Positions 7,463 through 14,668 of a stretch of 35,907 nt of DNA are shown piece after piece. The translations under genes were made by a program, and so were the position numbers. Numbering within the stretch: position 1 is the first letter of the stretch; every line of letters starts with the position of its first letter. This stretch comes from Candidatus Rokuibacteriota bacterium (GTDB lineage: Bacteria; Methylomirabilota; Methylomirabilia; Rokubacteriales; CSP1-6). The DNA lies in the NCBI GenBank assembly GCA_003221615.1, contig QHSQ01000009.1:1-35907 (forward strand). Reading direction: 5' to 3'. The notes beneath the pieces were generated by a model. That model was not told where the DNA came from. It worked only from the letters and a program-made list of their open reading frames with translations, and did not search any database.

Positions 7463-8739
7463 GTGGCCGGCCGGCGCCGCGCCAGCCAGAGCGTGCCGCC
7501 CGCGCCGAGCACCAGCAGCGGCACTCCGAGCCACCAGCGCTGCCGCGCTCGTGCGCGCGCTTTCAGTGTTCGGAGCACCAGCCGGTCCCCCGCCACGATC
7601 TCCGCACGCCCCGCGAGATATTGCCGCATCCGCTCCCGCATCTCGTCCGTCACCGGACGCGTGCCCCATTGAGCCTCGCGCTGCATCGCGCGGACCCGCT
7701 CGAGCTCGGCCACGCTACGTCGGATGTCGTCCTCGGTGTCACGACGGGTCTCGCGCTCGTCGGCGCTCAGGAACAGGGTCTGGGCGACCGGCATCGACGC
7801 TTCCAGCCAGTCGAGCCACCAGTGGTCCATACGCGGAACGAGCACGAGCATGAGCCCCGCGACCCCGACGACCGCACAGAGCCCGACGGAGGGGCCGCGT
7901 AAGGCTTCGACACCGCGCTCGCGCGTCGCTCGCGCGCCGGCGCGCACCGCGAGCGCCACGGCGACCGCGGCCACCAGCACGCCGAACGTCACCACCACGG
8001 TGGCTCCGGTCGGCAGGTCCCACGTCCATGAGGCGACGAGACCGGCCACGCTCACCAGGAGTCCGAGCGCCCATCCGACGAGCAGCCGGCCGCGGGCCGA
8101 GCGCGCGAGCGCCGCGGCGGCCGTTGCCGGCACGATCAGGTAGGCGAAGACGAGCAGCACGCCCGCGAGCCTCACCGAGCTCGTGACGACGACGCCGAAC
8201 GATGCGTAGAAGATGAAGTCCCACGCGCGCACGGCGCGCCGCGCGCCGGCACCCTCGGGATCGAAGGAGATCTCGAGCAGCGGGCGGCGGACGAGCCAGT
8301 GCAGGACGCCGATCGGCGCGTAGAGGAGCGCCAGCGTGCCGACCTCGGCGGGCGTGACGGTGAGGATGCTCCCGACCAGGATCTGCTTGATGTGCTCGCC
8401 GCCCTGCGGTGCTCGATCGACGACGAGGACGGCCGCCGCCGCGGACACGGCGTAGACGATGCCGATGATCGCCTCCTGGGGCACCGGCGCCCGGCGCGTG
8501 CGGCTCGCCGCGAACAGCGCGGCGCCGCCGAGCGTGAAGGCGAGCGCGTACCAGTAGGCGGCCTCGCTCTGGATCGCGTGCCCGGCCAGGAACGCGATCG
8601 TGACGCCGAGCGCCGCCACCTGGGCGAGCGCCAGATCGACGAAGATCACGCCGCGCGCCAGCACGTGCAGGCCGAGATAGACGTGGATCGCGGTCAGGAC
8701 AAGGCAGGCGAGGAACGGCGCCCACAGAAACTCGACCAT
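7459..8739 (-). CDS. ZnuB-like metal ABC transporter permease with C-terminal extension
   Basis: The first roughly 285 residues are an ABC-3 family permease (ZnuB/MntB type) with about eight membrane helices; typical segments are GVIFVDLALAQVAALG and the conserved QEAIIGIVYAVSAAAA. Family members normally end near 270-290 residues, but here the chain continues: another helix (roughly 300-315), then about 90 charged residues rich in Glu, Arg and Asp with coiled-coil character, then a last helix and a basic tail (RRRPAT). I chose the ATG at 8739 because GAGGG lies eight bases before it; a TTG at 8754 overlapping the binding-protein stop is also possible. It would import Zn2+ or Mn2+ with the upstream binding protein. 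No ATPase gene is adjacent, so one must come from elsewhere. Confidence 0.85.
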   Translation of the reverse strand: MVEFLWAPFLACLVLTAIHVYLGLHVLARGVIFVDLALAQVAALGVTIAFLAGHAIQSEAAYWYALAFTLGGAALFAASRTRRAPVPQEAIIGIVYAVSAAAAVLVVDRAPQGGEHIKQILVGSILTVTPAEVGTLALLYAPIGVLHWLVRRPLLEISFDPEGAGARRAVRAWDFIFYASFGVVVTSSVRLAGVLLVFAYLIVPATAAAALARSARGRLLVGWALGLLVSVAGLVASWTWDLPTGATVVVTFGVLVAAVAVALAVRAGARATRERGVEALRGPSVGLCAVVGVAGLMLVLVPRMDHWWLDWLEASMPVAQTLFLSADERETRRDTEDDIRRSVAELERVRAMQREAQWGTRPVTDEMRERMRQYLAGRAEIVAGDRLVLRTLKARARARQRWWLGVPLLVLGAGGTLWLARRRPAT

Positions 8740-8750
8740 CGCAACGGCCC

Positions 8751-9659
8751 TCAACGGCCTCCGGCCAGCGCCTCGGTGAGCCGTCGCACGTTGAGCTCGA
8801 ACAGCTGCAAGTAGTCCCGCGCCTCCGGATCGCCGCCGACGGAGGGAACGAGCGTGATGACACGCGCGCCGCTCGACGCCGCCACGCGGCTCGCGATCGA
8901 GTGGCCCGCGGAAGGCTCCACGATCAGGAGTCTCACGCCGGCGTCCTTCATCCTCGTCGTCAGCGCGGCGAGGGAGGCGGGTGAGGGCGGGACGCCCGGA
9001 ACCGGCTCGACGGTGGCCACGACCACGAGGCCGAAGCGCCGCGCGAAATAGGGCCAGCTGTCGTGGTACACGACCACGCGCGCGCCGCGGTGGGCCGCCA
9101 TGATATCGGTCCAGCGCGCAATGCTTGCGTCGAGTCGTTCGAGGAAGCGGGCCCGGTTCCGCGCGAAGATCTCACGCCCGTCGGGGGAGCGTCGCGCGAG
9201 CGCCTCGAGGATGGTCCGCGTCATCGGCCGCGCGTTGGCGGGGTCGAGCCAGTAGTGGGGGTTGCCGAAGCCGTGCACGTGGGCGCCCTGCTCGCTCTTG
9301 ATCTTCGGCGTCTCGATCTGGAGGAGATCGATGCCGCGGGACAGGTCGACATCGCCCGGGCCGCCGGGCGCGAAGCGGGGATCGTGCACGGTGGCGCGAA
9401 CGCGGGCGAGCCACGGCTCGTGATCGAGCCCGACCCGGACCAGCAGCGCGGCCGACTTGAGCCGTGCGAGCTGACCCGGCGTGACGTCGACCGCGTGGGG
9501 CTCGTGGAGCGCGGGCGCCAAACTCGCGACGGTCACGCGCTCGCCGCCCACCGCCTCGACGAGCGCCTTGAGGTCCGTCGAGGTCGTGACGACGGCCAGC
9601 ACGTCGTTGCCCCGCGCCGGGGCCGCGGCGAGCAGGACGAGGGCGAGCGCCCTCAGCAC
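8751..9659 (-). CDS. ZnuA-like metal ABC transporter substrate-binding protein
   Basis: This 302-residue protein is a cluster 9 (TroA/ZnuA) periplasmic metal-binding protein. A short signal peptide ends near AAAPARG. Candidate metal ligands are the His residues in HEPHAVD, NPHYWLDP and VVYHDSW and the acidic residue in LIVEPSAG, matching the usual three-His plus one-acidic set. The long His-rich loop of many ZnuA proteins is reduced to HVHG, so Zn versus Mn cannot be decided. The start is GTG, directly after the stop of the acetamidase-like gene (TAGGTG), and its end overlaps the permease region, so the three are one transcript. Confidence 0.88.
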   Translation of the reverse strand: MLRALALVLLAAAPARGNDVLAVVTTSTDLKALVEAVGGERVTVASLAPALHEPHAVDVTPGQLARLKSAALLVRVGLDHEPWLARVRATVHDPRFAPGGPGDVDLSRGIDLLQIETPKIKSEQGAHVHGFGNPHYWLDPANARPMTRTILEALARRSPDGREIFARNRARFLERLDASIARWTDIMAAHRGARVVVYHDSWPYFARRFGLVVVATVEPVPGVPPSPASLAALTTRMKDAGVRLLIVEPSAGHSIASRVAASSGARVITLVPSVGGDPEARDYLQLFELNVRRLTEALAGGR

Positions 9660-10781
9660 CTACGATTTCTTGGTGAAGATCGACTTCGGGATCATGCAGT
9701 GGACGCCCTTGCGCACGTCCACCACCTGCGACACGCGGCAGTCGGCGGCCATCGAGCTGAGCGCGTAGGCCTCGTATCGGCTCATCGGCACCAGCTTCTG
9801 CTGCTCGAGGAAGTCGACGCTCTCGCGTACCGCGTTGACCATCGCCTTGTTGAGATCCTCGTCGAAGCCGGTCGCGATCCAGTGGGTCTTGGTCTCGATC
9901 CGCGGCCACTCGAGCTTCATGTCCTTGCGGACGATGAGCTGCAGCGCGATCTCCCGATACGAGCACTCGAGCGCGGTCAGGTTGACCTCGCCGTTGCCCT
10001 GCCGGCAGTGCGAGTCGCCCGTCCACACGAGCCCGCCCTTGAGGAAGATCGGGATGAAGATCGTGGCGCCCTCTTGCAGCTCGTTGATGTCCATGTTCGA
10101 GCCGTTCTTCCACGGCCGCAGGGTGGACACGGGCGCCATCGGGTCCGTGGCGCCGCCCTTGCGCGGTGACGGGTCGTTGGGATCGATGCCGACCGCGAGC
10201 GTACCGGGGAACGGCTTGAGGTCGAGCGTGATCCCCGGCTTGAATTCCGCCTGACGCTTCTTCAGATCCAAGGTGAAGAACTTGACGTAGCCGTCGGGCA
10301 TCTCCGGCGCGAGCGCGCCGATCGTCGGAAAGTCCTTGCCCGGCAGATTGAAGTTGATCCCGAACGGCTTGGGCACGATCTTGACGATGCGGATCTCCAT
10401 CACGTCGCCGGGCTCGGCGCCGTTGACGTAGATCGGGCCCGTCATCGAGTGCGGCCCGCCGCCCGGGTTCGCGCGCCGCAGCGCGACGATCTCGTCGATC
10501 GTGATCCCCGGACGCACCTTGTCGTGCGAGTGCATCATCGTCTCGATCGAGACGGTGTCACCCGAGTCGACGGTGAGCTTCGGCGGCTCCTTCGGATCGA
10601 GCCAGCCCCACTGGACCGTCTCGAGCATCGCCGCGAGCGTGTGACGCTTACCGGCCGGCGCGGCCGGGCTCTTCTTCGCCTCGCCGGTCTGCTGAGCCAG
10701 GGCGTAGAAGGCGGCCGAGAGCATCAGCACGAGAGCGACCAGAGCCGTGAGGATCCGCTGTCTCGAGGTCACCGCTGCCAT
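9660..10781 (-). CDS. Exported acetamidase/formamidase family protein
   Basis: This 373-residue protein belongs to the FmdA/AmdA family. The diagnostic stretch is near the C-terminal half: SNMDINELQEGATIFIPIF, then WTGDSHCRQGNGEV, matching the family's GGNMD and GDxHxxQGxGEV motifs; HSHDKVRPG is an N-terminal family element. Unlike the classical cytoplasmic amidases, it has an N-terminal signal peptide (basic start, hydrophobic core, ALAQQ cleavage region), so it should act outside the cytoplasmic membrane. The ATG at 10781 is preferred over one 13 codons upstream because AAAGGAGA lies six bases before it. It would hydrolyse a short-chain amide, but the real substrate is unknown. It abuts the metal-transport genes. 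Confidence 0.85.
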   Translation of the reverse strand: MAAVTSRQRILTALVALVLMLSAAFYALAQQTGEAKKSPAAPAGKRHTLAAMLETVQWGWLDPKEPPKLTVDSGDTVSIETMMHSHDKVRPGITIDEIVALRRANPGGGPHSMTGPIYVNGAEPGDVMEIRIVKIVPKPFGINFNLPGKDFPTIGALAPEMPDGYVKFFTLDLKKRQAEFKPGITLDLKPFPGTLAVGIDPNDPSPRKGGATDPMAPVSTLRPWKNGSNMDINELQEGATIFIPIFLKGGLVWTGDSHCRQGNGEVNLTALECSYREIALQLIVRKDMKLEWPRIETKTHWIATGFDEDLNKAMVNAVRESVDFLEQQKLVPMSRYEAYALSSMAADCRVSQVVDVRKGVHCMIPKSIFTKKS

Positions 10782-10787
10782 CGCGCG

Positions 10788-10795
10788 TCTCCTTT
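10788..10795 (-). promoter_or_regulatory. Shine-Dalgarno sequence setting the acetamidase-family start
   Basis: Read on the minus strand this is AAAGGAGA, six bases before the ATG at 10781. It favours this start over the in-frame ATG at 10820, and the resulting protein begins directly with a signal peptide. Confidence 0.75.
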
Positions 10796-10876
10796 CGAAA
10801 CCGAGCTCGGGAGGGCGCAATGATCCGGCGGAAGAGCGAGGTCGTCAAGGGCCGCCGAGGTGACGACAGAGTCTGG

Positions 10877-11155
10877 CTAGATAACGAGCAGCACGACGCC
10901 CCACGCGGCGACGAGCGTCACGAGGAGCAGGCGGCTCAGCACGCGACGCCGGAGACGTTTTCTCGCGAGGGTAGCGCCCTGCGCGCCGGGCAGGTCGCGC
11001 AGGCGCTCACCCTCGGCACGGCTCGACCCGACGCCGTGCTGGTTCTGATCGATGCCGATGAACAGATCGCTGTGCGGAAACGTGATCTTCAAGAGGTCCA
11101 GCCGGTCGACGACGGCCGCACCACCCTCTGGGAGTTGCCGATCAGTGAGCCACAC
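10877..11155 (-). CDS. Small protein with C-terminal membrane anchor, in frame behind the glycosyltransferase
   Basis: This 92-residue ORF starts with GTG two codons after the glycosyltransferase stop and in exactly the same frame, so it is either a separate small gene or the end of the glycosyltransferase split by one TGA. Residues 1-65 look soluble and match nothing I recognise. A basic stretch (RKRLRRR) is followed by a single hydrophobic helix (LLLVTLVAAWGVVLLVI) that reaches the C-terminus, as in tail-anchored proteins with the basic side in the cytoplasm. AGGCGGA lies about nine bases before the GTG and could act as a ribosome site. Existence as an independent gene is uncertain. Confidence 0.5.
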   Translation of the reverse strand: MWLTDRQLPEGGAAVVDRLDLLKITFPHSDLFIGIDQNQHGVGSSRAEGERLRDLPGAQGATLARKRLRRRVLSRLLLVTLVAAWGVVLLVI

Positions 11156-11158
11156 GAC

Positions 11159-11989
11159 TCAGCGTCCGCCTGCGGGAACGGACCGGCGAGTGTCGACGGC
11201 CACACGAGGCGCCATCGGAGCCGGCTGGAGCCGCGTGTATCGCGCGCGGAGGCTGTCGAAGGCCCGCGAGTGCCACACGCCGTGCCGGTGCAGACGGTAG
11301 CGGGCGAGGAGCGAGAGGATACGCAGACCGTACACGGCCGAGGCCGAGAAGCTCGCCGACGACGCTTCGGGGAAGTAGCGGGTCGGCACCGCGATCTCGG
11401 CGATCCGGAAGTCCGAGGACACGATCTGGGCCACGATCTGCTGATCGAAGATGAAACCGTCCGAGTTCAGCGCGAGGTTCACCGTCTCCAGCACCTGCCG
11501 GCGGAAGGCGCGGTAGCCCGTGTGGAACTCGGAGAGCGACAGATCGAACGTCCGATTCTCGAGGTTCGTGAGGAAGCGGTTCGAGAAATACTTCCACCAG
11601 GGCATCCCCTGGGCCAGCGCCGAACCGCTCTTCAGTCGCGAGCCGAACACGACGTCGGCCTCCCCACGGACGATCGGATCGATGATCTGCGGAACCAGCC
11701 GCGGATCGTACTGGTAGTCGGGATGGACCATGACCACGATGTCCGCTCCGGCGCGCAGCGCCTCCGTGTAGCACGTCTTCTGGTTCGCGCCGTAGCCGTA
11801 GTTCCGGTTGTGCACGAAGATCTCGAGGCCGAGCTGCCGCGCGACCTCGAGCGTTCCATCGGTGGACCCGTCGTCCACCAGGATCACGAGGCTGACCGTG
11901 TCCTTCGGCAGCTCCTCGTATGTGAGACGGAGCGTACGCCCCGCGTTGTAGGCCGGCATCACGACCACGACCTTCTCCGACGTCTGCAT
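11159..11989 (-). CDS. Family 2 glycosyltransferase (dolichyl-phosphate-mannose synthase-like)
   Basis: This 276-residue GT2 enzyme transfers a sugar from a nucleotide donor to a lipid carrier or glycan at the cytoplasmic membrane face. The N-terminal VVVVMPAYNAG, the VDDGSTDGT motif and HPDYQYDP (the position of the DxD metal site, here DYQYD) are typical. ALAQGMPWWKYFSNRFLTN resembles the DPM1-like branch. No membrane helix is present within this ORF, whereas many relatives carry C-terminal helices; one follows in frame after the TGA. The ATG at 11989 is used because the conserved strand begins eight residues later; a GTG at 12007 is a less likely alternative. The frame stays open far upstream, but that part only mirrors the dehydrogenase opposite. 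Confidence 0.85.
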   Translation of the reverse strand: MQTSEKVVVVMPAYNAGRTLRLTYEELPKDTVSLVILVDDGSTDGTLEVARQLGLEIFVHNRNYGYGANQKTCYTEALRAGADIVVMVHPDYQYDPRLVPQIIDPIVRGEADVVFGSRLKSGSALAQGMPWWKYFSNRFLTNLENRTFDLSLSEFHTGYRAFRRQVLETVNLALNSDGFIFDQQIVAQIVSSDFRIAEIAVPTRYFPEASSASFSASAVYGLRILSLLARYRLHRHGVWHSRAFDSLRARYTRLQPAPMAPRVAVDTRRSVPAGGR

Positions 11990-12169
11990 GGCGCCACCCA
12001 GGTGCACCCTCGATGCCAGGTGGTGGCTCGTCACAATCTCGCGCACTTGCAGCGCGGCGCCGCGGTATCCGGATTTTTTCGCTACAAAAATTCGTAGGCG
12101 CGCGTGACGAGAATTGTCAGCGGCGGGCCTTGAGCGAGGCGTAGCCTGTACGAGACGAGACCGCGTGCG
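11990..12169. other. Divergent intergenic region, locally AT-rich
   Basis: About 180 bases between the divergent glycosyltransferase and acyl-CoA dehydrogenase genes. The segment 12070-12096 has T- and A-runs unlike anything else nearby, as expected for promoters. CTCGTCAC at 12027-12034 recurs inverted as GTGACGAG at 12104-12111. I cannot assign -35/-10 boxes with confidence, and no RNA gene is evident. Confidence 0.45.
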
Positions 12170-13330
12170 ATGGGGCGTGACGACTTCTATCTGACGGCGG
12201 AGCAGCGCGAGATGCGCGACCTGGTGCGCGCGATCGCGCGCGACCGGATCGCACCGCTGGCCGCCCACGTGGACGAAGCCGAGGCTTATCCCGACGAGTC
12301 CCTGAAGCTCCTCGGCGACCAGGCGCTCATGGGGCTCTACATCCCCGAGGCGTACGGCGGGACCGACATGGGCACCCTGGCGTTCTGCCTCGCCGTCGAG
12401 GAGATCGCCTGGGCGTGCGCGTCGTCCGCCACGATCTATCTCGTCCAGTACGCCGGCGGCTGGCCGATCGTCGCGGTGGGCAACGAGGCGCAGAAGCGGC
12501 GCTACCTGCCGCGCCTGGCCTCGGGCGAGATCACGGCGGCGTTCTCGCTCTCCGAGCCCGGCGCCGGCTCCGACGCGGCCTCGATCTCCACGCGCGCCGT
12601 TCGCAAGGGCGACTGCTACGTGCTGAACGGCATCAAGCTCTGGGTGACGAACGGAAGCAAGGCGTCGGTCATCACGCTCTTCGCGACGGTCGACAAGGGC
12701 CGCGGCAAGGGCGGCGTGACGGCCTTTCTCGTGGAGCCGACCTTCCCAGGCTTCGCCGTCGGCAAGCTCGAGCGCAAGCTCGGGATCCGCGGCTCGCCCA
12801 CCGCCGCGCTCCATCTCTCCGACTGTGAGGTGCCGGTCGAGAATCGCCTGGGAGAAGAAGGCGAGGGCTACAAGATCGCGCTTCGGGTTCTCGACGGCTC
12901 GCGCCCCGCGGTCGGCGCCGAGGCGGTGGGCATCGGCCAGGCCGCGCTCGACGCCGCGGTGGGGTACGCGAAGGAGCGCCAGCAGTTCGGTCAGCCGATC
13001 GGCGCCTTCCAGGGCGTCCAGTTCATGCTGGCCGACATGGCGATCGCCGTGCACGGCGCCAGGCTCCTCGTTCATCACGCCGCGGCCCTGGTGGATCGCG
13101 GGGGGGTCGCGACGGCCCTCGAATCATCGATGGCGAAGTGCTTCGCCGCCGACACCGCCATGAAGGTCGCGACCGACGCCGTGCAGATCTTCGGCGGGTA
13201 CGGCTACACCCGCGAGTATCCGGTCGAGCGCTTCATGCGCGACGCCAAGATCACCCAGATCTACGAAGGCACGAATCAGATCCAGCGAGTCGTGATCGCG
13301 CGCGAGCTCGTCCGCGCGGCCGGCCGATGA
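12170..13330 (+). CDS. Acyl-CoA dehydrogenase
   Basis: This 386-residue FAD enzyme would oxidise an acyl-CoA to a trans-2-enoyl-CoA and pass electrons to ETF. N-terminal helical, middle beta ([20 protein letters not shown]) and C-terminal helical domains are in the usual order. The catalytic base is present as Glu366 in [10 protein letters not shown], the short/medium-chain and butyryl-type arrangement. RQQFGQPIG and [16 protein letters not shown] are standard FAD- and tetramer-contact segments. It overlaps the DinB gene by four bases (ATGA). Chain-length preference is not readable. It contrasts with the second dehydrogenase at 18471, which lacks this Glu. Confidence 0.94.
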   Translation: MGRDDFYLTAEQREMRDLVRAIARDRIAPLAAHVDEAEAYPDESLKLLGDQALMGLYIPEAYGGTDMGTLAFCLAVEEIAWACASSATIYLVQYAGGWPIVAVGNEAQKRRYLPRLASGEITAAFSLSEPGAGSDAASISTRAVRKGDCYVLNGIKLWVTNGSKASVITLFATVDKGRGKGGVTAFLVEPTFPGFAVGKLERKLGIRGSPTAALHLSDCEVPVENRLGEEGEGYKIALRVLDGSRPAVGAEAVGIGQAALDAAVGYAKERQQFGQPIGAFQGVQFMLADMAIAVHGARLLVHHAAALVDRGGVATALESSMAKCFAADTAMKVATDAVQIFGGYGYTREYPVERFMRDAKITQIYEGTNQIQRVVIARELVRAAGR

Positions 13331-13854
13331 CGCAGGACCCGAGACCGCTCGCGCCCGCCGAGGTCGTGCGGCTGCTCGAAAGCGCGGCGGCGGCGATCCG
13401 CGCGGAGCTTGCGGCACTGACCGAGGACGTCCTCGGCTGGCATCCGGCACCCGGCGAGTGGTGCGTGAAGGAAGTGCTCGGTCACCTCGTCGAGAGCGAG
13501 CGCCGCGGATTCGCGGGCCGGATCCGCCTGATCCTGGCAAAGGACGAGCCCGACCTGGAAGGCTGGGATCAGGGCGAGGTCGCTCGGGCGCGCCGTGACT
13601 GCGAGCGGCCGGCCGTAGCGCTGATCGCCGAGTTCGACGCGCTCCGGCGGGACAGCGTCGCCCTGGTCGCCGGTCTCCGGGCCGCCGACCTCGCACGTGG
13701 CGGACAGCATCCGAAGGTCGGCCACCTACGGGTGAGTGACCTGCTGCATGAGTGGGTCCACCACGACCGCAACCACTTCCGTCAGATGCTGGCGAACGTG
13801 CAGGCGGCCGCCTGGCCCCACATGGGCAACGCGCGCCGCTTCTCGGCCGGGTAG
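13327..13854 (+). CDS. DinB family protein (putative metal-dependent enzyme)
   Basis: This 175-residue protein of the DinB/YfiT four-helix-bundle family has three metal-ligand His candidates: His53 in LGHLVESE and His146 and His150 in HHDRNH, in the family's H...HxxxH layout. The N-terminal [18 protein letters not shown] is a strong family match. Family members include bacillithiol or mycothiol S-transferases and maleylpyruvate isomerases; which applies cannot be told. The start ATG overlaps the dehydrogenase stop (ATGA), so the two are translationally coupled. In-frame codons further upstream belong to a shadow of the dehydrogenase gene. Confidence 0.85.
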   Translation: MTQDPRPLAPAEVVRLLESAAAAIRAELAALTEDVLGWHPAPGEWCVKEVLGHLVESERRGFAGRIRLILAKDEPDLEGWDQGEVARARRDCERPAVALIAEFDALRRDSVALVAGLRAADLARGGQHPKVGHLRVSDLLHEWVHHDRNHFRQMLANVQAAAWPHMGNARRFSAG

Positions 13855-13877
13855 TTCCTCCGTCGAGCGCGCGAGAT

Positions 13878-13907
13878 TTGACGACGGCCGCCCCATGGTG
13901 GTACGTG
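13878..13907 (+). promoter_or_regulatory. Candidate promoter of the regulator and catabolic operon
   Basis: TTGACG at 13878-13883 is a good -35 match. The -10 is weak (TACGTG at 13902-13907, 18-base spacing) and overlaps the palindrome that starts at 13906. A repressor bound there would block RNA polymerase. The -10 assignment is the weak part. Confidence 0.35.
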
Positions 13908-13915
13908 TCTAGACA
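13906..13915. promoter_or_regulatory. Palindromic operator of GntR/HutC type
   Basis: TGTCTAGACA is a perfect ten-base palindrome containing GT-C-TA-G-AC, the GT-N-TA-N-AC pattern known for HutC-subfamily GntR operators. It sits 26 bases before the start codon of just such a regulator and ahead of its Shine-Dalgarno site, so autoregulation, and control of the genes behind it, is the natural reading. Confidence 0.65.
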
Positions 13916-13925
13916 TCTTGACAGC

Positions 13926-13932
13926 AGGAGGT
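13926..13932 (+). promoter_or_regulatory. Shine-Dalgarno sequence setting the TTG start of the regulator
   Basis: AGGAGGT, a near-perfect match to the anti-Shine-Dalgarno, lies eight bases before TTG at 13941. It outweighs in-frame upstream codons, which would extend the protein back into the DinB gene. Confidence 0.8.
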
Positions 13933-13940
13933 CGCCCCCT

Positions 13941-14666
13941 TTGAATTACCGCCCCGGCATTCCTCGCTATCTGCAGATCGCCGACACCATCCGCGGAGAG
14001 CTCCGCGACGAGGGGGAGCGGATCGCCTCCGAGCACGCGCTCTGCGCCCGCTTCAAGGTGAGCCGCCCCACCATCCGCCAGGCGCTCGACGTCCTGGTCC
14101 AGGAGGGACGACTCTATCGCCATGCCGGCCGCGGGACATTCGCGACCCCCGCCGCGGGCGGTGACCGGAAGCTCCGGGTGATCGGCTCGGTCGGCGACAT
14201 GATGGCGCTGGGCGACGAGACCTGGTTCAAGTTCGTGTCGCGCGAGGTCGTGCTCCTGCCGGCGAACATCGCTCAGGCGCTCCGCCTGCCGCCCCGCTCG
14301 TCGGCGTATTGCATCGTCGGGGTCCGGCACTCCGAAGCCGGGCCCTTCCAGCACGTGACGGCCTACATGCCGCTGACGATCGGTACCGCGCTCTCCGAAG
14401 AAGACCTCTCGAAGACCTCGATGATCGGCGCGATCGAACGGCTGCTCGGTATCCCGATCAAGCTGATGGAGCAGGTCGTGGACGCCGCGCTCGCGCCGCG
14501 GCAGGTGGCCGAGCAGCTGCAGATCCGCGCTCGATCGCCGCTGCTCTTCTTCGAGCGCACCTATTTCGCGCTGAGCGGCGAGCCCGTCGAGCACACGATC
14601 TCGTGGCAGACCGGGCGCCGTTATCCGTACCGCATCGTGCTCTCGCGCGCGGAGCGCCGGAACTGA
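13941..14666 (+). CDS. GntR family transcriptional regulator (HutC subfamily, UTRA domain)
   Basis: This 241-residue regulator starts at TTG: the preceding AGGAGGT and the palindrome at 13906 both lie between the DinB stop and this codon. The winged helix-turn-helix covers about residues 8-72, with IPRYLQIADTIRGEL, SEHALCARFKVSRPTIRQAL and the wing GRGTFA. Residues about 90-236 form a UTRA effector-binding domain (VTAYMPL, LLFFERTYF, VEHTISW). HutC-type proteins usually repress their operon until a pathway metabolite binds. The next gene follows after two bases, so it heads, and likely controls, the catabolic operon downstream. The effector is unknown; a substrate or CoA-free intermediate of that pathway is the obvious guess. 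Confidence 0.9.
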   Translation: MNYRPGIPRYLQIADTIRGELRDEGERIASEHALCARFKVSRPTIRQALDVLVQEGRLYRHAGRGTFATPAAGGDRKLRVIGSVGDMMALGDETWFKFVSREVVLLPANIAQALRLPPRSSAYCIVGVRHSEAGPFQHVTAYMPLTIGTALSEEDLSKTSMIGAIERLLGIPIKLMEQVVDAALAPRQVAEQLQIRARSPLLFFERTYFALSGEPVEHTISWQTGRRYPYRIVLSRAERRN

Positions 14667-14668
14667 CA

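Noticed and set aside
12027-12111. CTCGTCAC/GTGACGAG inverted pair considered as mobile element ends
   Set aside because: Only eight bases, 70 bases apart, with no transposase or target duplication; likely chance or a weak regulator site.
11990-13078. Upstream open extension of the glycosyltransferase frame (would give a 639-residue protein)
   Set aside because: It lies antisense to the acyl-CoA dehydrogenase, is Arg/Ala/Gly-rich without domains, and the GT2 fold starts only at 11989.
13752-13940. Earlier in-frame starts for the GntR regulator
   Set aside because: They would overlap DinB and translate through the operator and Shine-Dalgarno site; the TTG at 13941 is preceded by AGGAGGT.
14309-14668. 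N-terminal extension of HyuA inside the regulator gene
   Set aside because: It is Arg/Ala-rich shadow sequence; the conserved nucleotide-binding strand begins right after the GTG at 14669.
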